A stretch of 26,749 nt of DNA from CAZUZD01 sp964624465 (GCA_964624465.1 CAZUZD010000044.1:1-26749); one strand, 5' to 3'; positions 1 to 8,660 are shown, numbered from the stretch's first letter. Numbers and translations: made by a program. Notes: a model not told the origin generated them from the sequence alone.

Positions 1-4
1 GCGT

Positions 5-25
5 CCGACCCGCCACGCGGGTCGG
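5..25. terminator. GC-rich hairpin at window edge
   Basis: An 8-bp perfect inverted repeat (5-12 with 18-25) encloses a 5-nt loop. There is no clear U-tract on either side. It could be the terminator of a gene just outside the window, but no coding region can be tied to it. The rest of 1-56 shows nothing recognisable. Confidence 0.3.
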
Positions 26-56
26 CGCCGTTGGCCTCATCCGGGCCTGAAGGCGG

Positions 57-115
57 AAAACACCAGGGGCCGCGGATCGTCACTCCGGTGACGGCCCGCG
101 GCCCTTCGGCGTTTT
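57..115 (-). terminator. Strong, possibly bidirectional intrinsic terminator
   Basis: A 9-bp stem (67-75 with 96-104) contains an inner 6-bp stem (CGTCAC/GTGACG) with a TCCG loop. It is flanked by AAAACACC on the left (57-64) and GGCGTTTT on the right (108-115), which can extend the pairing. Read on the minus strand, the hairpin follows the permease stop codon by about 40 nt and ends in GTTTTCC. On the plus strand it is followed by GTTTT, so it may work both ways. Confidence 0.75.
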
Positions 116-153
116 GCAGTGCCGCTGGATCCTGCTGTCGTGGCCCCGAGACG

Positions 154-1683
154 TTACGACGGCCGGGGGGTCAGTCGGGACCAGATCAGGTACACCGGGA
201 TCCCCAGCAACACGATCAGGAACCCCATGCCGGCGGTGGCGGGCAGGAGGTAGAGCAGGTCGGCGATCAGCAGGCCGGCCAGGACGAGGTAGAAGAGCGC
301 CGGCAGCGGATACAGCGGCGTGCGGAACGGGCGCGGCGCGTCGGGCCGCTGGCGCCTCAGGAGCACGACGGCGCCGACCATCAGCATGTAGAACGCCAGG
401 TCGGCCGGCGTGATGTACTCCAGGAGCTGCGAGTACACGTTGCCGTACTTCAGCGTGCCGTTGGCCTCGGTGGTGACGGTCAGCGGCAGCGTGAGCACCA
501 CCGACCAGATGCCCTGCGCCACCAGCGCGGCGGCCGGCACGTTCTGGCGGTTGAGCTTGCCGACGTGGTGGAAGAACAGGCCGTCCTGCGCCATGGCGTA
601 ATAGACCCGGGCGCCGGCGAGGATCAGGCCGTTCACGCAGCCGAACGTCGAGATCATGATGAACAGCGCCATCAGGATCTCGCCCGTACCGCCGAGCGCC
701 ACCTTCATGGCCGCCGTGCCCACGCGGTCCTGGGGCGCGTTCTGGATGCCCTCCAGCGGCAGCGAGAACACGTAGGCAATGTTCGCCATCAGGTACAGCG
801 ACACCACCGTGCCGCAGCCCAGCAGCAGCGCCCTCGGCAGGCTCTTGCCCGGGTCGCGGATCTCGCCACCGGTGAAGGTGACGTTGTTCCAGGACGCCTG
901 CGAGAACAGCGGGCCGATCATGGCGCGGCCGAGCAACAGCGCCAGCGCGGCGATCCCGGTCACGCCCAGGCCGGTCTGCGCCGCCTCGGGCGTCCAGCCG
1001 TTGTCCCAGGGATTCCACCACGTCGAGGTCCAGGCGGCCGCGTCGCGACGCTGGCCGAGCAGGAGCCCGACGACGATCAGCCCGAACAGGGCCGCGGTCT
1101 TGGTGAACGTGAACGAGTTCTGGATCAGGGTCCCCAGCCTGAGTCCGCGCGTGTTCAGCCAGGTCAGCAGCACGATCACGCCGATGCCGACGAGCTGCGT
1201 CGTCGAGAGGCTGATCGCATACGAGCCGCCCAGGCGGATCGGCCCGACGAGGTAATGGTCCCCCGAGACCCAGGGGACGAGCACGCCCAGGAACTTGGCG
1301 AAGGCGACCGCGACGGCGGCGATGGTGCCGGTCTGCACCACGGCGAACAGCGTCCAGCCGAACAGGAACCCAAGCATCGGCCCGTACGCCTCGCGGAGGA
1401 AGACGTACTGGCCGCCGGCCTTCGGTAGCATCGACGCGACCTCGGCGCAGCAGAGGGCGCCGGTCATGGTGAGCAGGCCGGCCAGCACCCAGGCCAGCAG
1501 CAGCAAGCCGGGCGAGCCGACGAGCCGGGCGCTCTCGGCCGAGGTGATGAAGATGCCGGAGCCGATCATCGAGCCCACGACGATCATCGCGGCGTCGATC
1601 GGGCCCATCCCGCGCACCAGGCCGCCGCCGTTGCCGCCGCCCTCGTCGGTCTCCCGCTCGGGACTGCTCTGGGTGGTACTCAC
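154..1683 (-). CDS. APC-superfamily amino-acid permease (LAT-like)
   Basis: A 509-residue polytopic inner-membrane protein, probably with 12 transmembrane helices. The first helix carries the APC signature GSMIGSGIFI at residues 37-46, the site where this superfamily unwinds helix 1 to bind substrate. The FR-PLYP segment near the C-terminus, before the last helices, is typical of the L-type amino-acid transporter branch. Members take up or exchange amino acids; the substrate cannot be told from sequence. The start is uncertain: the GTG at 1683 gives a hydrophilic Gly/Glu-rich N-terminus but has no clear Shine-Dalgarno, and the Met at residue 26, just before helix 1, is an alternative. It runs in the same direction as the large operon upstream but is separated by about 160 nt that hold a candidate promoter, and it has its own terminator. 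It is therefore probably a single-gene unit. Confidence 0.93.
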   Translation of the reverse strand: MSTTQSSPERETDEGGGNGGGLVRGMGPIDAAMIVVGSMIGSGIFITSAESARLVGSPGLLLLAWVLAGLLTMTGALCCAEVASMLPKAGGQYVFLREAYGPMLGFLFGWTLFAVVQTGTIAAVAVAFAKFLGVLVPWVSGDHYLVGPIRLGGSYAISLSTTQLVGIGVIVLLTWLNTRGLRLGTLIQNSFTFTKTAALFGLIVVGLLLGQRRDAAAWTSTWWNPWDNGWTPEAAQTGLGVTGIAALALLLGRAMIGPLFSQASWNNVTFTGGEIRDPGKSLPRALLLGCGTVVSLYLMANIAYVFSLPLEGIQNAPQDRVGTAAMKVALGGTGEILMALFIMISTFGCVNGLILAGARVYYAMAQDGLFFHHVGKLNRQNVPAAALVAQGIWSVVLTLPLTVTTEANGTLKYGNVYSQLLEYITPADLAFYMLMVGAVVLLRRQRPDAPRPFRTPLYPLPALFYLVLAGLLIADLLYLLPATAGMGFLIVLLGIPVYLIWSRLTPRPS

Positions 1684-1774
1684 GTGCGCTGGGCCCCGCC
1701 GGTTGCTGGTGTGTGGCCGTCGACGCCACCCGGGGCGACCCGGCCGGGACCGGGCCGCCTCGGAGCGTGGCGGG

Positions 1775-1803
1775 ATTCTAACCGATGCGTGGGCGCCTCG
1801 GAA
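1775..1803 (-). promoter_or_regulatory. Putative promoter of the APC permease
   Basis: On the minus strand a TAGAAT box (1780-1775, 5 of 6 matches to the -10 consensus) lies 17 nt after TTCCGA (1803-1798, 3 of 6). Transcription would begin near 1768, leaving an untranslated leader of about 85 nt before the GTG at 1683. The AT-rich patch stands out from its GC-rich surroundings. Pattern match only. Confidence 0.4.
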
Positions 1804-1807
1804 CGGT

Positions 1808-1820
1808 GGGCCGGCGGCCC
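1808..1820 (-). terminator. Short GC hairpin after the thioredoxin-fusion gene
   Basis: GGGCC-GGC-GGCCC forms a 5-bp stem about 25 nt after the stop codon of the last gene of the operon. There is no U-tract, so it could be a pause or Rho-assisted site rather than a true intrinsic terminator. Confidence 0.3.
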
Positions 1821-1844
1821 CGCCTGCTCGTCGGGATCAACCGC

Positions 1845-4745
1845 TCACTGGCTGGTGCCCGCCGCCTTGCCGTCGGCGGGGGCCGGGGCGTCGGCGTTGC
1901 CGTTCAGGGTGGCCTGCACGGCCTCGCGGAGCTGGTCCTCGAACTTCGGGCCGCCGCCGACGAACAGCCGGGTGACCTTGCCCTCGCGGTCGATGACCAC
2001 CGTCTGCGGGATCGCGTTGGCGCCGTACTTCTGCGCGACGATCCCGTCGCGGTCGAGGGCGACCATCGGCTTGAGCTTGAGCCGGTCCAGCAGCGGCTTG
2101 ATCAGCTCGGGCCCCTCCTGAAGGTTGACCGCGACGAGCAGCACGCCGTCCTTCTCGAACTCGTGGGCGACGCGGTCGACCTGCGGCATGGCCTGGAGGC
2201 AGGGGCCGCACCAGGTGGCCCAGAAGTCGAGGATGACGACCTTGCCGCGGGTGTCGGCCAGCTTGAACGGCTTGCCGTCGACGACGTCGAGCTGGAACTC
2301 GGGGGCCGGCTTGCCGACCAGGACCGACTCGGTGCCGGCGCTGGCGTCGTCACCGCCCTGGACGTACTTGGGCTCGACGGCGTCCTTGAGCTTCCACTGG
2401 TTGTAGGCGAGCTGAGCGGCCGCCTTGTCGATGCCGCTGCCGAGCAGCAGCTCATCGACCTCGCCCAGCCCGACGCGGCACGCTCCCAGCACGTCGCTGC
2501 GGCCGACCACGGTATCGCCGTCGACGGCTTGGGCGCGGAAGGTCAGCCGGGTGCCGTCGCGCCGCAGGGCCTGGATGCGGAGCGTACCGTCGGCCGCCGG
2601 CTCCGCGGCGGGGGCCGGTCGGGTGCCATCGGCCGCGGCGGGCGGCTCGGGGTGCAGCCAGATGATCTGCGCCAGCCGGTCGCGCGGCACGTCACGCTCG
2701 TCGAGCCGGACCTCCAGGCGGAGCTTCTGGTCGTCGAGCCCGACGATCCGGCCGCGGATCAGGTCGCCGGTCTTGGAGCGGATGAGCTGGGTGGGCGGGC
2801 TGTTCTTCTGCATGCGCGGCAACGTCAGCAGCCGCTCGCGCTTCGTCTTGCTGAGCCGCACGCCCACCGGCGCCAGCTTGGCCAGCTCGATGGCCTGGAC
2901 CTGGTCGTGCTTGACGGAGGTGCCGTCCGAGAGGGCGGTCTTGAACGTCACGCCCGTTTCGTCGATGCCGGTGACGGTGCACGGGATGTTGTCGCCGGTG
3001 CGCAGGTACAGCGTCTGCGTGGGCGGCGACGCCGGCGGCTGGGTGGGGGAGGTGGGCACGTCGACGCCGGAGAGCCCGCGCACCAGGCGCTGGAAGGCAT
3101 TGGCCGGCGGGGGCGCCGCCCTCCGGAACGCCGGCGAGCTGGCGTCGGGCTTCGCCGGGGTGGCGGTGCGGAACTGGAACAGGATCCGGCCGGCGGCGTC
3201 GGGGCCCAGGGCGACCGGGGCCATCGCCCCGTTGGCCTGCCACGAGAGCGGGCCGCCGGGCTGGCCGGTCGCGGTGGGGACGAGCTTGCCCGAGAGCCGC
3301 AGGCCATCGAGCTCGAGCCGTGGCAGCTCGGCGGCGGTCTCCTCGGGTTTCGCGTCGGGCGGGATCAGGACCAGCGAGCGGAGGCCGGCGATCGGCAACC
3401 GCAGCGGCGCCTCGCAGTCGGGCTGGGTCAGCTCGATGGTCTCGGCGTCGACCCGCCCCAGCGTGCCGCTGAAGCGGACGCCGTCCTGGTACGACACGCG
3501 GGCGGCCCGGGAGGGCGTGGTCGTCGGGCCGATCAGGACCAGCTCGGCCGCCTTCTCCAGCGGGATCCGCACGGTCTCGGAGCCGCCGGTCACGACGAGC
3601 TCCCCGGTGGCGGCATCGAGCCGCTCGACCTGGCCGGCGGCAAACGTGCCGTCGGCGCGGCGGACGCGGGCGCTGCCTGCCGGCGGGGGCACGGGGGTCT
3701 CGCCGCTCCACTCGGTGACCCGCAGCCGCTCCAGGCTCACGTCGCCGTTGTGGTTGACCAGCCGGACACCCTTGCGCGGCAGGGCGCCGGGCCTGGCGGC
3801 GCCCGTCTTGAGGTCGGCCAGGGTCCGGCCGTCGGGGGTGACGATCAGCATCCGGCCCGCCTCCTGATCGAGGTAAGCCAGCAGGTGGGTGCGACCGGGG
3901 GTGGCGGGCAGGTCGGCCACCGGAGCCAGGTCGGCGGTCTGCTCGGTCTCGTGCACGGCGACGAGCTTGCCGTTCCAGACCTCGAAGCGGAACGCCCGGC
4001 GCACGTTCGAGTCGCCGGCGGCCTCGGCGAGCACCAGGCTGAAGTCGGGCTTGGTCTTCCAGGCCAGCTCAAACTCGACGAGCGCCCGGGCGGGCAGGCC
4101 GAGGTCGGCCCGGGCGCTGGCGCCCGGCTTGTCGCTGACCAGGTGGCCGGCCTCCTCGCGCCAGAGGCGGGGCTCGGTCGCCATGTCCCAGCCGCTCAGG
4201 CCGTTGGGGCCGAGGTACACCAGGTCGGCGCCGTCTCGCCACCGCACCAGCCGCTGCAGGCCCGAGCGCCGGACGCGGAACTGGCCCAGGCGCTCGCACT
4301 TCAGCTCGGCCCAGTCGGCGTCGAGGCCGACCAGATCGGCGTACAGGGCATCGCCGCCCACGAGCTCGACCAGGAACGGCTCGGTGGGCTGCGGCGGCTT
4401 GACCGGCGGCCAGTGCACCGCGCCCACGGCCGAGCGGGCGAACTCGATCGGCGTGGCGAACGCCGGCGACCGCCAGCGGATCCGGTCGGTCCCTTCGACG
4501 GCCTGCAGGGCGCCCCCCAGGTAGCCGCCGTTGGCCAGGTGCAGGCTCGGCGTCTTGAGCTCGGGGGGCGTGTCCGGGGCCGGCTTCGCCGCGGCGCCCG
4601 CGGCGGGCCGGGCCGGCTCGACCACGACGCCCTGGACGACCTGGCCCGGGGCCCGGCCGCCGAGGGCGGTCGTCAGCAGCAGCAGTGCGCAGGCGAGGCA
4701 AGGTCGCATGACGGGGGCTCGGCGGTTGGGGCGGGTGCGGGACAT
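1845..4745 (-). CDS. Secreted beta-barrel-repeat protein with C-terminal TlpA-like thioredoxin domain
   Basis: 966 residues. A signal peptide lies at about residues 13-35. Residues 805-950 form an AhpC/TlpA-type thioredoxin domain with the redox motif WCGPC at 845-849 and the later cis-proline region AIPQT, so it is predicted to be a periplasmic thiol-disulfide oxidoreductase. The preceding 770 residues are unusual. About seven segments of about 45 residues (near 67-112, 126-170, 361-405, 416-461, 579-622, 655-697, 724-767) share the pattern 'GD-h-x-G-x-h-x-x-h-D ... hP-h-x-x-h-x-x-h-h' of small Sm/SH3-like barrels. A concanavalin/LamG-like stretch lies at about 185-345. The start at 4745 is supported by GGAGG 9 nt upstream; the Met at residue 13 (4709) is an alternative that would begin directly at the signal peptide. 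It sits 33 nt after the toroid gene and is the last gene of the operon. Repeat boundaries are judged by eye. Confidence 0.9.
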   Translation of the reverse strand: MSRTRPNRRAPVMRPCLACALLLLTTALGGRAPGQVVQGVVVEPARPAAGAAAKPAPDTPPELKTPSLHLANGGYLGGALQAVEGTDRIRWRSPAFATPIEFARSAVGAVHWPPVKPPQPTEPFLVELVGGDALYADLVGLDADWAELKCERLGQFRVRRSGLQRLVRWRDGADLVYLGPNGLSGWDMATEPRLWREEAGHLVSDKPGASARADLGLPARALVEFELAWKTKPDFSLVLAEAAGDSNVRRAFRFEVWNGKLVAVHETEQTADLAPVADLPATPGRTHLLAYLDQEAGRMLIVTPDGRTLADLKTGAARPGALPRKGVRLVNHNGDVSLERLRVTEWSGETPVPPPAGSARVRRADGTFAAGQVERLDAATGELVVTGGSETVRIPLEKAAELVLIGPTTTPSRAARVSYQDGVRFSGTLGRVDAETIELTQPDCEAPLRLPIAGLRSLVLIPPDAKPEETAAELPRLELDGLRLSGKLVPTATGQPGGPLSWQANGAMAPVALGPDAAGRILFQFRTATPAKPDASSPAFRRAAPPPANAFQRLVRGLSGVDVPTSPTQPPASPPTQTLYLRTGDNIPCTVTGIDETGVTFKTALSDGTSVKHDQVQAIELAKLAPVGVRLSKTKRERLLTLPRMQKNSPPTQLIRSKTGDLIRGRIVGLDDQKLRLEVRLDERDVPRDRLAQIIWLHPEPPAAADGTRPAPAAEPAADGTLRIQALRRDGTRLTFRAQAVDGDTVVGRSDVLGACRVGLGEVDELLLGSGIDKAAAQLAYNQWKLKDAVEPKYVQGGDDASAGTESVLVGKPAPEFQLDVVDGKPFKLADTRGKVVILDFWATWCGPCLQAMPQVDRVAHEFEKDGVLLVAVNLQEGPELIKPLLDRLKLKPMVALDRDGIVAQKYGANAIPQTVVIDREGKVTRLFVGGGPKFEDQLREAVQATLNGNADAPAPADGKAAGTSQ

Positions 4746-4778
4746 CGCGGGGTCACCTCCGCGTGAGTCGGCGAATTC

Positions 4779-5840
4779 TCAACGCTCGTAGATCGGCAGC
4801 AACCGGTAGTTCAACGCCAGCGCCAGCAGCGACATGGAGGTGCTCAGGTCGGGCCCGAACTGGCCGGCGCGGAAGCTGCCGTCGGCCTGCTGGGCCCCCT
4901 TGAGCTGCCGCACCAGCAGCTTGTTCCACTTCTCCCAGGCGGTCAGGTCGCCCTGGAACAGCGCCTGGGCCTGGTAGTAGCGGGCGTACTCGGGCCACTG
5001 CTGCGTCTGCTGCTCCAGGTTCTTCGTCAGGTTGCCGACGGTGTACTTGAAGTGCGGCAGATCCTTGCGATGCGAGAGCGCGTACACCAGCGCCGCGATC
5101 GAGGTGCGGGCGGTCGACTCGCCGAACCCACCCAGCCCCGAGTAGCCCACCTCGCCCGAGTCGGACGTCATCTTGGTGAAGTACGACACCGCCTTGTCGA
5201 CGGCCTCGTCGGGCACCTCCAGGCCGGCGTTGCGGGCGGCCAGGAGCCCGACCAGCACGGCGCCGCTGACGGAGGTGTCGGCATCGGTCGCGTTGGGCGA
5301 GTATCGCCAGGCGCCCAGCGGATTCTTCTTCTGCGAGGTCACCGCCGCCCGCACCGCCAGCTCCAGGGCCTGGCCCAGGGTGCGAGGCGCCTTCTGCCCC
5401 GCCCAGAGCGTCCGCTCGTCGACCGCGCCATAGGCCTCGGCCAGCACGAGCATCGAGAACCCGTGGTGGTACATGCTGTCGCCGATGATGCCCGTGTCGG
5501 CATTCTGGGCGGTCACCAGCGCCCGCAGGCCACGGCGGAGGTTGTTGCTGTAGATCCCGTAGTTCGGGTCCTCACCCGAAGCCAGGAACGCCAGCAGCGA
5601 GAGGCTGGTCACGCCGGGTCCCTGGTCCGACCCGCTCTCGGCCCACTCGCCCTTGTCGGTCTGGTGGGCGGCCAGGTATTGCAGGCCGCGGTCGTACATC
5701 TCCCGCACGTCGCGCGGGACAACCTCGCCATAGCGCACGTTCGGCGGCTGGGCCGACGCCGGCGCGGCCAGCCCCATCAGGGCGGCCAGGGCTGCGAGGC
5801 CCAGGTGGAGCAGTCGTCCCCGACGTTCGCCACGGCTCAT
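4779..5840 (-). CDS. Secreted alpha-toroid protein (prenyltransferase/squalene-cyclase repeats)
   Basis: 353 residues with a cleavable signal peptide ending near ASA-QPP (residues 28-33). The mature part is built from repeated helical hairpins of the prenyltransferase/squalene-oxidase repeat type. Examples are QTDKGEWAESGSDQGPGVTS (60-79), GAWRYSPNATDADTSVSG (166-183) and GSFRAGQFGPDLSTS (321-335), each followed by a hydrophobic helix. The pattern 'Q...G-x-W/F ... D-x-x-T-S-x-x-x-L' marks each turn of an alpha/alpha toroid. No complete DXDD cyclase motif is present and the protein is exported, so terpene cyclisation is unlikely; a binding or scaffold role is more plausible. The ATG overlaps the stop of the previous gene by 4 nt (ATGA), which indicates translational coupling. 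Proteins of this type accompany MoxR/VWA operons in planctomycetes, a statement from general knowledge. Confidence 0.9.
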   Translation of the reverse strand: MSRGERRGRLLHLGLAALAALMGLAAPASAQPPNVRYGEVVPRDVREMYDRGLQYLAAHQTDKGEWAESGSDQGPGVTSLSLLAFLASGEDPNYGIYSNNLRRGLRALVTAQNADTGIIGDSMYHHGFSMLVLAEAYGAVDERTLWAGQKAPRTLGQALELAVRAAVTSQKKNPLGAWRYSPNATDADTSVSGAVLVGLLAARNAGLEVPDEAVDKAVSYFTKMTSDSGEVGYSGLGGFGESTARTSIAALVYALSHRKDLPHFKYTVGNLTKNLEQQTQQWPEYARYYQAQALFQGDLTAWEKWNKLLVRQLKGAQQADGSFRAGQFGPDLSTSMSLLALALNYRLLPIYER

Positions 5841-6733
5841 GATCCGCTCCCCTTCGACCCGGGCTCCGGGGCCCGTCGGGCCGGGGCCTCGGGCTTCCGC
5901 TCATCCTTCAAGATCTCTTGCAGGCGTTCGAACTGCGGCTCATCGAGGATCGCCCGCAGCTCCGGCTCGGGAACTCTGGCGAGCTCGTCGTAGACGGCGA
6001 TCCCGAAGTGGGTGGCGCTGTCGCAGAGGTCGGCCTGGCGAGCAGGTGGGATCCGCTCCTTGACCAGCCGGGCGAGCCGACGGGTCTGATCGTCCGAGAG
6101 CTTCAGGTTCGCCAGCATGTGCGCCGTGAACTGGTCCAGCCGCTCGCGGAACCGCTGCATTTGCCGCTGCCGCTGGACCGGCTCGTAACCCGGGGCCTGC
6201 GAGCGTCCGAGCATCGTCCGGAGCGTCTTCTGGGAGAGCGACGCCGGACTCATCAGCCCCGCATCGAAGTCGTCGTGTACGGCCTTCAGCTCGGCCTGGA
6301 TGGCGTCCATCGCCGGCCCGTCGAAGCGGCGGTCGGCATAGCGGCGGAGCCGGGCGTCCACGCCATCGAAGAGCATCTTGACGTCGCCGGCGGCGGCCAG
6401 CCGGAGCCGGTCGCGCTGGGCGTCGTCGAGCGGGAAGGTGCGCTCCAGCTCCTCGAGCTGTCGGGCCACCCGGCCCTCGTAGCGGGCCCGCACTGTCGCC
6501 AGGTTGGCCGTGGTCCCGAACGCCCAGACGTTGAACTGGGTCTCGGTCATCACGAACGAGCCGTCCAGGTCGCCGACTGTCGGGCGCCTGGCGTCGCGGT
6601 CGGCGTCGTCGGGCTCCACCGGCGGGATCGGGTCCTGCCCGGCCCGGGGTGTCGCCCCGGCGCGCAACGTGGACGAACCGCCGAGGGCGGTGCACAGCAG
6701 CAGCCAGCAAGCCAGGCGGGAGGCCTTGCTCAC
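5837..6733 (-). CDS. Secreted LTxxQ-array protein, paralogue 5
   Basis: 298 residues, function unknown. A signal peptide covers about residues 1-25. The mature protein shares its layout with the three genes upstream: MTETQFNVWAFG at 62-73, then LDDAQRDRLRLAAAGDVK followed by a LFDGV segment (102-125), a SLSQKTLRTML segment, LKLSDDQTRRL with KERIPPA, and a final LDEPQFERLQ. Each element has the form L-x-x-x-Q-x-x-x-L inside a predicted amphipathic helix, loosely like the LTxxQ motifs of the periplasmic Spy/CpxP family; that likeness is an inference. It is the shortest of the set and lacks the acidic GYFxDE tail motif. The start and stop codons overlap both neighbours by 4 nt (ATGA at each end). 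Confidence 0.85.
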   Translation of the reverse strand: MSKASRLACWLLLCTALGGSSTLRAGATPRAGQDPIPPVEPDDADRDARRPTVGDLDGSFVMTETQFNVWAFGTTANLATVRARYEGRVARQLEELERTFPLDDAQRDRLRLAAAGDVKMLFDGVDARLRRYADRRFDGPAMDAIQAELKAVHDDFDAGLMSPASLSQKTLRTMLGRSQAPGYEPVQRQRQMQRFRERLDQFTAHMLANLKLSDDQTRRLARLVKERIPPARQADLCDSATHFGIAVYDELARVPEPELRAILDEPQFERLQEILKDERKPEAPARRAPEPGSKGSGS

Positions 6734-7728
6734 CGGGAGACCTCCCCGCGCGTCTGCCGGGCCACCGGCGTCGGGCCCAGGTCCCGGAGCGCGGCGGCCC
6801 CGGGCGCCACGGCCGGGGCCCCGGGGGGTGGGGCCGGCTCGGCGATCGCGGCGCGGGGCGGCTCATCGGCGAAGTAGCCCCGCTCCCGGTACACGGGGCC
6901 GCGCAGCTCGGCCTGCCTGAGCAGCGGCTGCAACGCCCGGACCTGATCGGCGGCGAGGAGGTTCGCGATGTCCGCCTCGGGGAGCTGCGCGAGCTTGTAC
7001 AGCACCGCCCAGGTATCCGCGTCGCCCTCCTTCTGGAACGGGCGAATCTGGTCGACCATCAGGGCCCCGAGCCGCTCCTGCTGCGCGGGGGAAAGCCTGA
7101 GGCTGCGGTCGAGGTCGTCCAGACAGCGCGCCACCTGGACCCGGAACCGGGTCGCCCGACGGCCCAATCGCTCGGGCCCGATCGCGGCCTGTTGCGCCGG
7201 GTCGAGCGTCCCGCGCAGGCACTTCTGGAGCAGCGAATCCGCGCCGAAGATCTCAGTTTCGCGCTGGTCCTGGAGCGACTTGAGGTCGTCGGCGAGCGCG
7301 TCCATCTGACCGCCGGTGTACTGCCGGCCGACGTGCCGACGCCGACGCTCGGCGACCTGATCGAAGTACCGCTTGATGTCCCCCTCGCCGGCCAGCCGCA
7401 GCGTGAAGCGCTGATCGTCGCGCAGCCGTCCATTCCGGGTCAGCTCGTCGACCAGGCTGCCGAGCCGCTCCTCAAGGCCATGACGCACGCTCGCCGGGTC
7501 CGTCGTGGACCCGAACGCGAGCAGGTGGAGCTGGGTCTCGGTCATGAGCAGCTCGCCGGGCGCCTCGGTGGCCTCGGGTGTCCCGAGTTCGGCGGCGAGG
7601 AAGGCCAGCTCCTCGGGCGGGGTCGGCACCTGACGGGCTCGCGCCGGGCTGTGCAACGGCAGCAGGCCAAGCAGCACGACCGCCAGCCAGAGCGTCTGGG
7701 ACCGGGACGGGAAACCGGGGTGGTTCAA
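6730..7728 (-). CDS. Secreted LTxxQ-array protein, paralogue 4 (TTG start)
   Basis: 332 residues from a TTG at 7728-7726. I chose this start because the frame further upstream would run through the end of the preceding gene, because GGAG lies 8 nt before it, because it overlaps that gene's TGA (TTGA), and because a signal peptide follows directly (TLWLAVVLLGLLPLH at residues 12-26). Shared family elements: MTETQLHLLAFG (62-73), LRDDQRFTLRLAGEGDIK with a YFDQV end (102-125), SLLQKCLRGTL (155-165), LRLSPAQQERL (200-210), DQIRPF, an LPEADIANLL segment, and RGYFADE near the end. The C-terminal tail is rich in Ala and Pro. The function is unknown; it is predicted to be periplasmic or exported. The stop overlaps the next ATG. 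Confidence 0.85.
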   Translation of the reverse strand: MNHPGFPSRSQTLWLAVVLLGLLPLHSPARARQVPTPPEELAFLAAELGTPEATEAPGELLMTETQLHLLAFGSTTDPASVRHGLEERLGSLVDELTRNGRLRDDQRFTLRLAGEGDIKRYFDQVAERRRRHVGRQYTGGQMDALADDLKSLQDQRETEIFGADSLLQKCLRGTLDPAQQAAIGPERLGRRATRFRVQVARCLDDLDRSLRLSPAQQERLGALMVDQIRPFQKEGDADTWAVLYKLAQLPEADIANLLAADQVRALQPLLRQAELRGPVYRERGYFADEPPRAAIAEPAPPPGAPAVAPGAAALRDLGPTPVARQTRGEVSR

Positions 7729-8660
7729 GGGCGGAGCTCCTGGAGCGAGTCGATGGGCCGGGGCATCGCCTGCTTGAAGCGCTCGGCCAGGTCGAGCGAG
7801 GGCTCGGACGGGTCGGGCGGCTCGTCCTCGAAGAGTCCGCGACGGCGGAGGGTGGTGCCGGAGGCCTCCTGCTGCTGGAGGAACAGACGCACCTCCTCCC
7901 ACTGGTCGTCGTGGAAGAGCGGCTCCAGCTCGGTCGCCGGGATCTGGCCGAGCTTGTAGAGCAGCCCCTGGAGGCACGACTGGTCGACCAGCCGGAACGG
8001 GGCCACCCGGTCCCGGATCAGGGCATCGAGCCGGCGGACCTGATCGGCGTCAAGCTCGAAGCGGCCGGCCAGCACCCGGGTGACGTGATTCACCTGCGCC
8101 TGGAAGAGCCGGAGCCGCTGCTGGGCCAGCTCGGCGAGGTAGGCCTCGACCGGGCCGCCGAGGCCCATGTCGCGGAGGGTCTTGCAGAACAGCGAACCCT
8201 CTTTGAGAAAGCCACGGCTGAACTCGGCCTGCAAGGGCGCCAGGGCCGTGCACAGGTCGGCATACGCGGCCACCTCGAACGTGCGTCCCTGGCAGAGCCG
8301 CCGCACCGACTCGACCTGGTCGAAGAACCGCTTCAGGTCGAGGGCCGCCGCGAGCTGCAGCTTCTCGCGCTGGGCGGTGGTCAGGCCCCAGGGCTTGACC
8401 AGGCGGTCGAGTTCCAGGGCGAGGTTCGATCGGGTCGTCAGGCGAATCTCGGCCGTCGTGCCCATGACCCGGAAGATCATCCGGTTGAGCCAGAGCTCCT
8501 CGACCCGGTAGCTCTGGTCCGTGCCCGCCTCGGGCCCCGGGGCCTCGCCGCGTGCAGGATCCTGGCCCGAACCGGACGAGGCGACCCCGGCCTCTCCACG
8601 GGCGCAGGGCCCGGGGCTCGGGATCATCGGTGCCAGCAGGAGGAGGACGAGGCCGCGCAT
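7725..8660 (-). CDS. Secreted LTxxQ-array protein, paralogue 3
   Basis: 311 residues. A short signal peptide (residues 1-20) is followed by a Gly/Ala/Ser-rich linker. It has the strong shared core LTTAQREKLQLAAALDLK with RFFDQV (93-116), then SLFCKTLRDM (156-165), LDADQVRRLDAL with RDRVAPF (203-222), LYKLGQIPATELEPLF (224-239) and RRRGLFEDE at the tail. The otherwise conserved MTETQ element is degenerate here (LWLNRMIFRVMG at 56-67). GGGAG stands 7 nt before the ATG, supporting this start. The C-terminal region carries a small extra acidic/Pro segment. It is homologous to its neighbours by eye, but no biochemical role is known to me. Confidence 0.87.
   Translation of the reverse strand: MRGLVLLLLAPMIPSPGPCARGEAGVASSGSGQDPARGEAPGPEAGTDQSYRVEELWLNRMIFRVMGTTAEIRLTTRSNLALELDRLVKPWGLTTAQREKLQLAAALDLKRFFDQVESVRRLCQGRTFEVAAYADLCTALAPLQAEFSRGFLKEGSLFCKTLRDMGLGGPVEAYLAELAQQRLRLFQAQVNHVTRVLAGRFELDADQVRRLDALIRDRVAPFRLVDQSCLQGLLYKLGQIPATELEPLFHDDQWEEVRLFLQQQEASGTTLRRRGLFEDEPPDPSEPSLDLAERFKQAMPRPIDSLQELRP

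Noticed and set aside
1785..4766. A 993-codon plus-strand frame opposite the thioredoxin-fusion gene
   Set aside because: No domain or plausible ribosome site; the minus-strand frame contains WCGPC and a signal peptide.
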